Assembly (NCBI RefSeq): GCF_030269445.1
Contig: NZ_BSTJ01000001.1
Span: 1,699,898-1,763,897, forward strand
Direction: 5' to 3'
DNA from: Actinoallomurus iriomotensis
GTDB lineage: Bacteria > Actinomycetota > Actinomycetes > Streptosporangiales > Streptosporangiaceae
Length of the DNA: 64,000 nt
This document shows positions 42,101 to 52,500 of the stretch, one piece after another. Numbering within the stretch: the stretch's first letter is position 1; every line of letters starts with the position of its first letter. A model generated the notes under the pieces. The model was given only the letters and a program-made list of their open reading frames with translations, ran no database searches and had not been told where the DNA came from. The position numbers were made by a program, and so were the translations under genes.

Positions 42101-43132
42101 TCAGACCAGGGACCAGGCGATGCCGTCCAGGATGTCGTGCTCGCTCACGACCACGTCGTTGAAGCCGTACTCCCGCATGATCCGGTCGAGGATCAGCGCG
42201 CCGGCGCCGATGACGTCGACCCGGCCCGGGTGCATGACGCCGATCGCGGCGCGCTCGTCGTGGGTCGAGTGCAGCAGCATGCGGGTCACGTCGTGGACCT
42301 GACGGACCTTCAGCCGCGACAGGTGGATGCGCTCGGAGTCGTACTCCGGAAGGTCCAGGGCGATGCCGGCGACGGTCGTCACCGAACCCGCGAGCCCGAC
42401 GAGCGTGCGGGCGCGGTCGACCGGCACCGGCGGGACGAGCGGCGGTGCCGGCGGAGGCAGCGGCGCGCCGCCACCCGTCTCCGCCAGGGCCGCCTCGCCG
42501 GCCAGGGCGGCGGCCTCGTCGCGGGTGCTCTCCCCCGTGCGTACGGCGGCGAGGGCCGCGTCGATGTCGGCGACGGCCGCCGCGAGCTGTTCGGGCGACG
42601 GCGGATCGGAGCGCAGGTGGCGTTCGGTCATGCGGACGCAGCCGATGTCGACCGAACGCGACGCCTCGACCTCGGTGGTGCCGAGGACGAACTCGGTCGA
42701 GCCGCCGCCGATGTCCACGACGAGGTACGGGCGCATGGGACGCAGAGCGGCCAGGTCCTTGGTCGCGCCCGTGAAGGAGAGCTGCGCCTCCTGCTCGCCG
42801 CTGATCACCTCCGGCTCGACGCCGAAGATCTCGACGACGCCCCGGACGAAGTCGTCACGGTTGGCGGCGTCACGGGTGGCGCTGGTGGCCACGACCCGTA
42901 CGCGCTCGGCGCCGTGCCCGGCGATGAGCTTGGCGTAACCGCGCATCGCGGTGAAGGTGCGTTCGAGCGCCTCCGGCGCGAGCCGTCCGGTCCGGTCGAC
43001 GCCCTGGCCGAGCCGGACGATCTCCATCCGGCGTTCGATCTCCACCAGCTCGTCGCCGGAGATGTCGGCGATGAGGAGGCGGACGGAGTTGGTGCCGCAG
43101 TCGACGGCGGCGACGCGGGTCGCGGCGCTCAT
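42101..43132 (-). CDS. ppx: Exopolyphosphatase Ppx/GppA
   Basis: A 343-residue actin-like ATPase-fold phosphatase with VAAVDCGTNSVRLLIAD at about 7-23 and VVDIGGGSTEFVLG near 140. It hydrolyses terminal phosphate of polyphosphate or pppGpp. A Pro-rich insert (APLPPPAPPLVPPVPVDRA) interrupts the second half. The start ATG at 43132 overlaps the DUF501 stop (ATGA), as is usual in actinobacteria. Confidence 0.92.
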   Translation of the reverse strand: MSAATRVAAVDCGTNSVRLLIADISGDELVEIERRMEIVRLGQGVDRTGRLAPEALERTFTAMRGYAKLIAGHGAERVRVVATSATRDAANRDDFVRGVVEIFGVEPEVISGEQEAQLSFTGATKDLAALRPMRPYLVVDIGGGSTEFVLGTTEVEASRSVDIGCVRMTERHLRSDPPSPEQLAAAVADIDAALAAVRTGESTRDEAAALAGEAALAETGGGAPLPPPAPPLVPPVPVDRARTLVGLAGSVTTVAGIALDLPEYDSERIHLSRLKVRQVHDVTRMLLHSTHDERAAIGVMHPGRVDVIGAGALILDRIMREYGFNDVVVSEHDILDGIAWSLV

Positions 43133-43728
43133 TCGCTCGGCTCCCGGTGGGGCGCGCTGTCTTCGGTGCTCATCGCACCAGCGATCATGACACTTTCCTG
43201 ACTTGGTTGACAGGTGGTCTGTGAAGTCTGTTCGACATTGACACAACTCCCGGCTCGCCACCAGTCCGGGAGCTCGCGGAGGGCTTCGGCGCCGAAGGGG
43301 TTCGCCCCCGGCACCGCGAGCTCGTGCGCGACCAGCGCGTGCAGGCATTTGACCCGGGTCGGCATACCGCCGGCGCTCTGCGTTCCCGCTGGTAGCGGCG
43401 GGGTCCCTTCGGCGCGCGCGGCGGCGTCGCGGCGCGTCAGGTAGTCGTCGTGGGCGGCGGCGTACGAGGCGGCCAGCTCCGGGTCGGAGGCCAGCCGGTC
43501 CGTCATCTCCCTCATCATCCCGCTCGCCTCGAGGGTGCCGATGGCCGAGGCCGCTTTCGGACACGTGAGGTAGTACAGCGTGGGAAACGGCGTGCCGTCG
43601 GCCAGCCGCGGCGCGGTCTCCACCACGTCGGGCAACCCGCAGGGGCAACGATGGGCCACCGCCCGCAGCCCGCGCGGCTCGCGGCCGAGCTGAGCCGCGA
43701 CGGCCGCCGCGTCGCGTTGGTCGATCAC
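43129..43728 (-). CDS. DUF501 protein
   Basis: A 199-residue protein of the DUF501 family (VAAQLGREPRGLRAVAHRCP; CPCGLPDVVETAPRL; FPTLYYLTCPKAASAIGTLE; GGMPTRVKCLHALVAHELA). It contains three invariant-looking Cys (HRCPCG, TCPKA, VKCLHAL). It sits between ftsB/eno and ppx in most actinobacterial genomes; function unknown. GTG start. The C-terminal 40 residues are poorly conserved. Confidence 0.9.
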   Translation of the reverse strand: MIDQRDAAAVAAQLGREPRGLRAVAHRCPCGLPDVVETAPRLADGTPFPTLYYLTCPKAASAIGTLEASGMMREMTDRLASDPELAASYAAAHDDYLTRRDAAARAEGTPPLPAGTQSAGGMPTRVKCLHALVAHELAVPGANPFGAEALRELPDWWRAGSCVNVEQTSQTTCQPSQESVMIAGAMSTEDSAPHREPSE

Positions 43729-43812
43729 CGGTTTCCCTTCGAGCCTTGCGTACCTGCCGGGCGAGCCGAGCGTCCGCCGGACGAGCCGAGCGTCGCTTGC
43801 AAGGTTATGCGC

Positions 43813-44244
43813 TCAGCGGTGCTGATCCGCCGCGTCGACCGAACGCCACAGGGTGACGTACCACGGCGGCGTCGGCGCCGGCGTCTTGCGCGCGGCGCTC
43901 TTGCCACCGCCGTCGTCACCGCCGACGACGACGTAGCACTTGGCGCCGGGATCGCACATGTGCAGGCGGGTCCGGGCCTCACGCCGTACGTAGGACTCGT
44001 CGCCGAGCCGCTTCTTCTGCGCCTCGAGCTGTTCGACCTGTTGCTGCGCCTGCCGCTGCTGGACGCGGAGCTGGGCGATCTCGCGACGCTGCGCGATGTA
44101 CTCCCGGACCGGGTAGGCCAGGCTCAGTGCGATCGCGCAGGCCACCACGGCCAGGATCGCGGCGCGCCCCGTGAGGTGGGCGCGCCGCAGCTCCTTGGCG
44201 TCGGCCGCGTCGGAGTCCGGCGACCTGCGCTTCGCCTCGGCCAC
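43813..44244 (-). CDS. ftsB: Septum formation initiator (FtsB/DivIC)
   Basis: A 143-residue bitopic membrane protein: basic cytoplasmic N-terminus, one transmembrane helix (about 28-47), then a coiled coil (IAQRREIAQLRVQQRQAQQQ; VEQLEAQKKRLGDES) and the motif VRREARTRLHMCDPGAKCYV. It recruits FtsL/FtsQ at the division septum. It lies 6 bases downstream of eno, the conserved eno-ftsB-DUF501-ppx order. GTG start. The last 30 residues are a disordered Pro/Lys tail. Confidence 0.88.
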   Translation of the reverse strand: MAEAKRRSPDSDAADAKELRRAHLTGRAAILAVVACAIALSLAYPVREYIAQRREIAQLRVQQRQAQQQVEQLEAQKKRLGDESYVRREARTRLHMCDPGAKCYVVVGGDDGGGKSAARKTPAPTPPWYVTLWRSVDAADQHR

Positions 44245-44250
44245 GGTCGC

Positions 44251-45546
<1,296 letters not shown>

Positions 45547-45590
45547 TCACTACGAGACGTTTCGGTCCCCGAGCCTAGCCGCCTTGGGGA

Positions 45591-45614
45591 GGGGGGCGTT
45601 GCAACGCCACCCCC
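45591..45614. terminator. GC-rich palindrome between Rrf2 gene and eno
   Basis: GGCGTTGCAACGCC (45595-45608) is a perfect 14-bp palindrome flanked by G and C tracts that extend the hairpin. It lies after the Rrf2 stop and 60 bases before the eno start on the minus strand. It may end the sulfate operon or be an eno operator; no T-run follows. Confidence 0.45.
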
Positions 45615-45643
45615 GTTTCCGTGTCCGGGCCGGTCCTGAGCCC

Positions 45644-46075
45644 TCAGCCGGTGAGGTCACGGACATGGGGCGGCAGGTTACCCGTGACGACGTCGGCGAG
45701 GGTCACCTGATCGACGATGTTCTGCACCGCGGTGTCGGCGGCCATCCACACCTGTCGCAGATGGGTCGCCGTGCCTTCGTAGGAGGCGTTGGCGGCCGGC
45801 TCGCCGCGGATGTCGGTGAGCGAGCCGTCGACCGTTCGGATGACCTCGCCGACGGAGATGTCGGTGGCCGGCCGGGTCAGCCGGTAGCCGCGCTCCGGGC
45901 CGCGCTGGGTGACGATGAGGTCGGCACCGCGCAGTTCGCCCAGAATGGTCTTCAGGAAGGACAGCGGCATCCCCTCTCCCGCCGCCAGCGCACTGGCGGT
46001 GACGGTCGCGGGATCGGCGGCGGCCAGGGCGAGTACGGCCCGGAGCGCGTAGTCGGTACGTGCGGTGATGTGCAC
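45644..46075 (-). CDS. Rrf2 family transcriptional regulator
   Basis: A 143-residue winged-helix regulator: DYALRAVLALA, then MPLSFLKTILGELRGADLI and RGPERGYRLTRPATDISVGE. It contains no cysteine, so it cannot bind an iron-sulfur cluster like IscR or NsrR and is closer in kind to CymR, a cysteine-metabolism repressor. Last gene of the sulfate transporter operon, five bases after cysA; likely an autogenous or sulfur-responsive repressor (inference). GTG start. Confidence 0.9.
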   Translation of the reverse strand: MHITARTDYALRAVLALAAADPATVTASALAAGEGMPLSFLKTILGELRGADLIVTQRGPERGYRLTRPATDISVGEVIRTVDGSLTDIRGEPAANASYEGTATHLRQVWMAADTAVQNIVDQVTLADVVTGNLPPHVRDLTG

Positions 46076-46080
46076 AGGCG

Positions 46081-47040
46081 TCAGACGACGGCGAGGGTCC
46101 GAGCGTCGGGGCCGGGCCGGACGTGGACGGTCTCACCCGGCGCCAGCCGAAGCCGTTCGGCCAGTCCCCGGGTGACCTGGGCCCACGCGTCCTGATCCCC
46201 GAGTCTCATCTCCACCCGGACCTCGAAGCCCAGGCGGACCACGCGTTCGACCGTCGCCTCGGCGCTGCCCGGCTCGGGTTCGGCGGTCAGCTCGATGTCG
46301 TGCGGGCGGACCAGGCGGCCGTCCAGCTCGGTCACCGGGCCGAGGAAGCGCATCACGAACTCGTTGGCCGGGTTGTCGTACACCTCATGCGGGCTGCCGG
46401 ACTGCTCCACCCGGCCGCCGGCCAGCACCACGATGGTGTCGGCGACCTCGATCGCCTCCTCCTGGTCGTGGGTGACGAACACGGTCGTGACGTGCACGTC
46501 GTCGTGGAGCCGGCGCAGCCAGGCCCGCAGCTCCTTGCGGACCTGGGCGTCCAGCGCCCCGAACGGCTCGTCCAGCAACAGCACCTCGGGCTCGACCGCC
46601 AGCGCCCTCGCCAGCGCCATCCGCTGCCGCTGACCGCCGGACAGCTGCGCCGGATACCGCTTGGCGAACTGGTCGAGATGGACGAGCTCCAGCAGCTCGT
46701 GCACCCGCTTGTGGATCTCGTTCTTGGGGCGTTTGCGGATCTGCAGGCCGAACGCGATGTTGTCGAAGACGGTCATGTGCTTGAACGCCGCGTAGTGCTG
46801 GAACACGAAGCCGACGTTGCGCCGCTGCGGAGCCAGCCGGGTGACGTCGGCGCCGGCGATCAGCACGGTCCCCGAGTCCGGCTGCTCGAGCCCGGCGATC
46901 ACCCGCAGCAGCGTCGACTTGCCACCGCCGGAGGGACCGAGCAGCGCGGTGAGTGAGCCGGAGGGGACCTCCACCGACACGTCCTGCAGGACCGAGGTGG
47001 CGCCGAACGCCTTGTTGATGTGACGGGCCTCGATGGCCAT
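46081..47040 (-). CDS. cysA: Sulfate/thiosulfate ABC transporter ATPase
   Basis: A 319-residue ABC ATPase: Walker [10 protein letters not shown] at 35-43, signature [15 protein letters not shown] near 133, Walker [14 protein letters not shown]. The C-terminal 80 residues form a TOBE-like regulatory domain. It overlaps the cysW stop by one base, giving tight coupling. It energises sulfate import through CysT/CysW. Confidence 0.95.
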   Translation of the reverse strand: MAIEARHINKAFGATSVLQDVSVEVPSGSLTALLGPSGGGKSTLLRVIAGLEQPDSGTVLIAGADVTRLAPQRRNVGFVFQHYAAFKHMTVFDNIAFGLQIRKRPKNEIHKRVHELLELVHLDQFAKRYPAQLSGGQRQRMALARALAVEPEVLLLDEPFGALDAQVRKELRAWLRRLHDDVHVTTVFVTHDQEEAIEVADTIVVLAGGRVEQSGSPHEVYDNPANEFVMRFLGPVTELDGRLVRPHDIELTAEPEPGSAEATVERVVRLGFEVRVEMRLGDQDAWAQVTRGLAERLRLAPGETVHVRPGPDARTLAVV

Positions 47041-47861
47041 CAGTCAGCCTTTCGCTGGAGCAGTTTGATGACGAGCAGGCTGACGATGGCGATCAGCGCG
47101 AGCGCGGTGGCGGCGGCGAACGCGGCGGGCTGCTCGAAGTTCTGGAAGCGTTCCTCGACGTACAGCGTGAGGGTCTGGGTCTGGCCGACCAGGCGGCCCG
47201 ACACGACCGCGACCGCGCCGTACTCGCCGAGGGCCCGTGCCAGGCAGAGCACGATGCCGTAGGCCAGGGCCGAGCGGATGCCGGGGACGGTGATGCGCCG
47301 GAAGGTCTGCCACCGGCCCGCGCCCAGCGTCTGGGCGGCCTGTTCCTGCTCGTCGCCCATCTCCTCCAGGACCGGGACGACGGCGCGCACGACCAGCGGC
47401 AGCGCCACGAACACGGTGGCCAGGACCATGCCGGGCGTGGAGAAAATGATCTTAATGCCGTGGTCTTCCAGCCAGCCGCCGAACGAGGAGAACCTCCCGT
47501 ACACCAGGATCAGCGCCAGGCCGACCACGACCGGGGAGACCGCCAGCGGCAGGTCGATCACCGCGTTGAGGATCCGCTTGCCGGGGAAGCGGTGGCGGAC
47601 CAGCAGGATCGCGGTGCCGACTCCGAAGACGGTGTTCAGCGCGACCGCCCACAACGCGACGATGAACGTCACCTGGAAGGCGTGCAGTGCCTCGTGGGTG
47701 GTGAGCGCGTCGAAGAACGGGCCGAGCCCGTGCTGGAAGGTCTTCCAGCCGATCAGCACCACTGGCAGGACCAGCAGGAACAGCAGGTAGGCCAGCACGA
47801 CGACCCGCAGCACGTACTTGCTCACAACCGACGGCCCCGTGACGCCTGAGCGCTCAGCCAC
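47040..47861 (-). CDS. cysW: Sulfate ABC transporter permease CysW
   Basis: A 273-residue inner-membrane permease with about six helices and the EAA-type loop [38 protein letters not shown] is typical of CysW rather than CysT. GTG start overlaps the 3' end of cysT by eight bases. Confidence 0.93.
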   Translation of the reverse strand: MAERSGVTGPSVVSKYVLRVVVLAYLLFLLVLPVVLIGWKTFQHGLGPFFDALTTHEALHAFQVTFIVALWAVALNTVFGVGTAILLVRHRFPGKRILNAVIDLPLAVSPVVVGLALILVYGRFSSFGGWLEDHGIKIIFSTPGMVLATVFVALPLVVRAVVPVLEEMGDEQEQAAQTLGAGRWQTFRRITVPGIRSALAYGIVLCLARALGEYGAVAVVSGRLVGQTQTLTLYVEERFQNFEQPAAFAAATALALIAIVSLLVIKLLQRKAD

Positions 47862-48717
47862 GACGCGACCCCCACCTCTGCACCAGGTCCAGGGTCACCA
47901 GGACCACGAAGGCGACGACCAGCAGGGCGGTCGAGACGGCGGCCGCCGAGGCGGTGTTGTCGTTCTCGATCTGCCCGAAGATCTGCACCGCGGCCACCTG
48001 CGTCTTGAAGGGCAGGTTGCCGGAGATCAGCACGGTGGAGCCGAACTCGGCGATCGACCGGGTGAAGGCCAGCGCGGTCCCGGAGACCATCGCGGGCAGC
48101 AGGTTGGGCAGGATGATCCGCCGGAAGATGGTCCAGTTGCCGGCGCCCAGGGACGCCGCCGCCTGTTCCATGTCCCGGTCGAGTTCGAGGAGGACCGGCT
48201 GGACGGTGCGCACGACGAACGGCAGCGTGACGAACAGCAGCGCCACCGCCACGCCGACCCTCGTGTACGCCAGGTTGATGCCGAGCGGGCTGTCCGCTCC
48301 GTACAGCTCCAGCAGCACCAGCCCGGCGACGATCGTCGGCAGCGCGAACGGCAGGTCGATGAGGGTGTCCAGCACGGCCTTGCCGGGGAAGGAGTCGCGT
48401 ACGAGCACCCAGGCGATCAGCGTGCCCATCACCAGGTTGATCAGGGCCACGATGATCGAGGCGACGACGGTCAGCTTCAACGCCGCCCAGGCGTCCGGGG
48501 TGGTGACCGACTTCCAGAAGAAGCCCGGCCCGTGCTCCGCCGACTTCCAGAGGACGGCGGCCAGCGGGATCAGCACGATCAGGCTGAGAAAGATCATCGC
48601 CGAGCCCAGGCCCAGGGCCGTCGGCGCGCCGGGCGGCCTGCGCCGCGCGACGGGCCGCACCGGGCCCGGCGGAGTGCCGAGCCCGGTGGAGTCCGTTTCC
48701 AGGATCTTGGAGGTCAA
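47854..48717 (-). CDS. cysT: Sulfate ABC transporter permease CysT
   Basis: A 287-residue inner-membrane permease with six or so helices, EAA loop EQAAASLGAGNWTIFRRIIL and DLPFALPTIVAGLVLLELYG. The first 40 residues are a Pro/Arg-rich cytoplasmic extension. Start is taken as TTG at 48717, four bases after the binding-protein stop. Overlaps cysW. Confidence 0.93.
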   Translation of the reverse strand: MTSKILETDSTGLGTPPGPVRPVARRRPPGAPTALGLGSAMIFLSLIVLIPLAAVLWKSAEHGPGFFWKSVTTPDAWAALKLTVVASIIVALINLVMGTLIAWVLVRDSFPGKAVLDTLIDLPFALPTIVAGLVLLELYGADSPLGINLAYTRVGVAVALLFVTLPFVVRTVQPVLLELDRDMEQAAASLGAGNWTIFRRIILPNLLPAMVSGTALAFTRSIAEFGSTVLISGNLPFKTQVAAVQIFGQIENDNTASAAAVSTALLVVAFVVLVTLDLVQRWGSRRG

Positions 48718-48721
48718 GAGG

Positions 48722-49735
48722 TCACTTCCCGGTCGAGACGCCGAGGCTCTTCTCGATGCCGGTCACGATGCCCTTCTGCGGGTCGAAGAACTCCGTGGTG
48801 ACCTTGTCCCAGCCGCCCAGATCGTTGATGGTGAACAGGCCGGTCGGCTTCGGGAACTTGTCGGCTCCCGCCACTCCCGAGACCGTCGGCCGGTAGCCGT
48901 TCTTGACCCAGATCGCCTGGCCCGCCGGGCTGTAGAGATAGTCCACGAACGCCTTGGCCTCGGCCGGGTGGGCGCTGTTCTTGGTCACCGCGATCGGGTT
49001 CTCGATGAGGATCGTGGAGGCCGGGACCGTGTAGTCGACCGGCTGGCCCTTCTGCTGCGCGAAGATCGCCTCGTTCTCGTAGGTGATGACCGCGTCGCCC
49101 TTGCCGCCGACGAAGGTCTGCAGCGCCTTGCGGCCGCTGTCGTCCTGCACCGGGACGTTCTTCAGCAGACTCTGGAGGTAGGCCACTCCGGCGGGCTTGT
49201 TGGCGCCCTTGTTCGACGCGGCGCCGTAACCGGCCAGGATGTTCCAGCGCGCCCCGCCCGAGGTGGACGGGTTGGGGGTGATCACCTGGATGCCGGGCTT
49301 GATGAGGTCCGGCCAGTCCTTGAGGTTCTTCGGGTTGCCCTTGCGGGTGGTGATGGTGACCACCGAGTCGGTGATGAACCCGTGCTGCGGGTTGCTGTTC
49401 CAGTCGGAGGCGACCAGCCCGGCCTTCACCAGCCGGGTGACGTCCGGCTCCAGTGAGAAGTCGACGACGTCGGCCTTGAGCCCGGACGCGACCGCCCGGC
49501 TCTGGTCGCCGGAGGCGCCGTAGGACTGGGTGAAGGTGATGTTCTTGCCGGCGGGTGTCTTCTGGAAAGCCTTGATGAGCTGCTGGAACGCTGCCTGCGG
49601 AGTGGAGTAGGCCACCAGGGCCAGCTGCACCTTCTTACCGCCGCCGCTCCCGGATGAGTCGCTTCCGCAGGCCGCGAGGGACATGCTGACGCCCAGTGCC
49701 GCCACCGCGGCGATGGTTCTTCTGCTGTGACCCAT
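48722..49735 (-). CDS. sbp: Sulfate-binding lipoprotein
   Basis: A 337-residue extracytoplasmic solute-binding protein. Signal peptide with lipobox SLAAC (Cys about 23). The mature region matches sulfate/thiosulfate binders: LVAYSTPQAAFQQLI, FTQSYGASGDQSRAVASG, VVDFSLEPDVTRL, NPSTSGGARWNILAGYG, VITYENEAIF. The ATG at 49735 was chosen over an upstream ATG because of the AAAGGACG ribosome-binding site. First gene of the sulfate operon sbp-cysT-cysW-cysA-rrf2. Confidence 0.95.
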   Translation of the reverse strand: MGHSRRTIAAVAALGVSMSLAACGSDSSGSGGGKKVQLALVAYSTPQAAFQQLIKAFQKTPAGKNITFTQSYGASGDQSRAVASGLKADVVDFSLEPDVTRLVKAGLVASDWNSNPQHGFITDSVVTITTRKGNPKNLKDWPDLIKPGIQVITPNPSTSGGARWNILAGYGAASNKGANKPAGVAYLQSLLKNVPVQDDSGRKALQTFVGGKGDAVITYENEAIFAQQKGQPVDYTVPASTILIENPIAVTKNSAHPAEAKAFVDYLYSPAGQAIWVKNGYRPTVSGVAGADKFPKPTGLFTINDLGGWDKVTTEFFDPQKGIVTGIEKSLGVSTGK

Positions 49736-49932
49736 CGTCCTTTGCTCCATATTTCCGATCAATTTGGTAAGAAAAGTAGACCAGCGGGCGTTGTCGTAGT
49801 CAACTGATCCGATAGGCCATACCGGGAACGATTGGATAACGCCACAGGTCGTGCGGCACTCCGCCGACGGCTACCGTGACCGCCGCTCTGTGGAACTCCG
49901 AGAGCGCCTGAGCCTCTCTTACCGGCCGATCG

Positions 49933-52425
49933 TCAGCCGTTGCCCGTACGGACGGCCTGACCGGACTCGCCGGCGAGGCGGGCGAAGGGCGTGTTGCCGG
50001 CGGTGTCGCCGATCGGCGGGAACGTCGGGGGCGGGATGGTCGGCGGGCCGCCCGTGGGCGGGCCACCGGGGGGATTGCCGGGCGGGCGCGGAACGCTCGG
50101 CGCCCCCCGGCTGAGGTGAATGACGACCGTCGTGCCCGGTTCGACGCGGGCGCCGCCGCCCGGGCTCTGGCTCGCCACGGTGCCCCGCGAGTACCCCGAG
50201 GACACGCTGGACCCCGTCACCACGCCGAAGCCGGCCGCCGCCAGCCTCGACCGCGCCGCCGAGGCGCTCAGGCCGACCACGCTCGGCACCGAGACGAGGT
50301 CCTCGCCCGAACCCTCCCGGTAGTACTCGCTCGGCGGGCTGTGGAAGTCGTGCGCCGGCACGCCCCTCAGCGCGCCCAGCATCGTCTCCCGCCAGATCGG
50401 CGCCGGGATGTCCGAGCCGAACACCTCGCCGTAGCAGCGCCCGGCCAGGCACACGTTGCGCAGCGGGTGGGCGTAGCCTCCGCGCGGGTCGCCGACCCAG
50501 ACGGCGCTCGCCAGGTCCGGCGTGTAGCCGGCGAACCAGGCCGAGGAGTAGTCGTCGACCGTGCCGGTCTTGCCGGCCGCCGGGCGGCCGATGCCCATGC
50601 CAGCCGCGGTGCCCTGCGTGAGCACGCCGCGCAGCACGTGGTTGACGCCGTCGGCGACGCCCTTGCGGATGGCCTGGCGGCACTTGGCGCTGGGGACCTT
50701 GAGCTCGCGGCCGTTCGCATTGGTGATCTTGGACAGCACGATCGGCTCGCAGTAGCGGCCGCGGGCGGCGAACGCCGCGTACGCCGCCGCGAGCCGTAGC
50801 GGCGAGACCGTGTTGGCGCCGAGGGTGAAGGAGGCGACCTGTTCGAGCGGCTTGCCGTCGGCGCGGCGCATGCCGAGGCGTTCGGCCATCTTCACCGTGT
50901 CGCAGAGCCCGACCTGCTTCTCCAGGTTGAGGAAGAAGGTGTTGACCGAGTTCCACGTGCCGGTGACCAGGCTGAACGACCGGCCGCCCTCGCCGTCGGC
51001 GGCGTTGCTCAGCGACGTGCTCGACCCGGCGTACTTGCCGTCGCAGGCGCGCAGGCCGGTGGGCGCGTAGTGCTCGGGCGCGTACAGGCGGTGGCCGAAG
51101 GCCATGCCCTGGTCGAGGGCGGCGGCGAGCGTGAACACCTTGAACGTCGAACCCGCCTGCATGCCCAGGCTCGTGCCGTGGTCGCCGTCGGCGGCGAAGT
51201 TGACCCAGGTCTTGCCGACCTTCTCCGACGGGCCGAGCGCACGGTCGACGGCCATCGCCTTGACCGCGCCGGTGCCGGGCTGGACCAGGACCTCCGCGGA
51301 CGCCTTGTGGCTGGAGTTCTTCTGCGGCACGTAGTGGTCCACCGCGCGCTGGGCGGCCCGCTGCATCTTCGAGTCCAGAGTGGTGCGGATGGTCAGGCCG
51401 CCGCGCTGCAGGAGCAGCTTCCGCGCGTCGGCGGTCGACCCGAAGATCGGATTGGTGAGGATCTCCCGCTGGACGTAATCGCAGAAGAAGGGCGCCGAGC
51501 TCTCCACGCAGCCGTTCGGCGTGGAGGTGACGTGGAGGTCCAGCGGCGCGCTCTCGGCGTCCGAGGCGTCCGCCTTGCTCACCCAGTGGAGCTGGGCCAT
51601 CCGCGCCAGCACCGTGTCGCGGCGCTCGACGGCCGTCTTGGGGTACACCGTCGGGTCGTAGGCAAAGGGATAGCGCACCACGCCGGCCAGCAGAGCCGCC
51701 TGCGGCAGCGTGAGCGTCGCGGCGGACCGGCCGAAGTAGTGCCGCGCGGCGGCTTCGACGCCGTACGCGCCGTCGCCGAAGTAGGCGATGTTGAGGTACC
51801 GCTCCAGGATCTGGTCCTTGGTGTAGCGCTTCTCCATCGCGACCGCCATGCGCAGCTCGCGCACCTTGCGGGCCGGAGTGGTGGCGACGGCCGAGTCGCG
51901 CTCCTCACTGTTGGACGCCGTCTCCAGCAGCAGGTTCTTGACGTACTGCTGGGTGATGCCCGAGCCGCCCTGGGTGACCTGACCGGCCGCGATGTTGCTC
52001 GCCAGGGCGCGGATGGTGCCCTTGATGTCAAGGCCGCCGTGCTCGTAGAAGCGGTTGTCCTCGATCGCGACGATCGCCTTGCGCATGACGGGGGCGACCT
52101 TGTTCAGCGGTACGTCGACCCGGTTCTCGTAGTAGAAGGTGGCGATCTTGGAACCGTCGGAGGCGAGGATGACGGATCGCTGCGGCACCGGCGGCGTGCT
52201 GAGGTCGGCGGGCACCGACTGGAACCAGTTCGCGCCGTCGCGGGCGCTCACTCCGAGCATGCCGAGGGTGGAGAACGCGATCAGGGCCGCCAGCACACCG
52301 GCGACCACCCCCGTGCCTGCGAGGCGGCAGACGATGCGGAGGGTTCGATGTTGCGGGGCCACCCCTGACGACACCCGGACAGAGTACGTCGAAAGTAGTC
52401 TTCGTGGATCTCGCGGACCTAACAA
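49933..52425 (-). CDS. Class A penicillin-binding protein with PASTA domain
   Basis: About 830 residues. A transmembrane helix near 28-55, then glycosyltransferase 51 (IVAIEDNRFYEHGGLDIKGT; GGSGITQQYVKNLLLE), then the transpeptidase with SxxK in GSTFKVFTLAAAL, SxN in WNSVNTFF and KTG in GRPAAGKTGTVDD. It ends with one PASTA domain (LVSVPSVVGLSASAARSRLA) and a Pro/Gly tail. It builds and cross-links peptidoglycan outside the membrane. The start is uncertain: TTG at 52425 or GTG at 52374. It is a tandem paralogue of the next gene. Confidence 0.92.
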   Translation of the reverse strand: MLGPRDPRRLLSTYSVRVSSGVAPQHRTLRIVCRLAGTGVVAGVLAALIAFSTLGMLGVSARDGANWFQSVPADLSTPPVPQRSVILASDGSKIATFYYENRVDVPLNKVAPVMRKAIVAIEDNRFYEHGGLDIKGTIRALASNIAAGQVTQGGSGITQQYVKNLLLETASNSEERDSAVATTPARKVRELRMAVAMEKRYTKDQILERYLNIAYFGDGAYGVEAAARHYFGRSAATLTLPQAALLAGVVRYPFAYDPTVYPKTAVERRDTVLARMAQLHWVSKADASDAESAPLDLHVTSTPNGCVESSAPFFCDYVQREILTNPIFGSTADARKLLLQRGGLTIRTTLDSKMQRAAQRAVDHYVPQKNSSHKASAEVLVQPGTGAVKAMAVDRALGPSEKVGKTWVNFAADGDHGTSLGMQAGSTFKVFTLAAALDQGMAFGHRLYAPEHYAPTGLRACDGKYAGSSTSLSNAADGEGGRSFSLVTGTWNSVNTFFLNLEKQVGLCDTVKMAERLGMRRADGKPLEQVASFTLGANTVSPLRLAAAYAAFAARGRYCEPIVLSKITNANGRELKVPSAKCRQAIRKGVADGVNHVLRGVLTQGTAAGMGIGRPAAGKTGTVDDYSSAWFAGYTPDLASAVWVGDPRGGYAHPLRNVCLAGRCYGEVFGSDIPAPIWRETMLGALRGVPAHDFHSPPSEYYREGSGEDLVSVPSVVGLSASAARSRLAAAGFGVVTGSSVSSGYSRGTVASQSPGGGARVEPGTTVVIHLSRGAPSVPRPPGNPPGGPPTGGPPTIPPPTFPPIGDTAGNTPFARLAGESGQAVRTGNG

Positions 52426-52500
52426 AAATTCCCGCTAAAGGCGGTCCGCCACCTCAAAGCACGCTTAACTGCGCTTTTGTCGCACTGTCCCTTAATGGAA

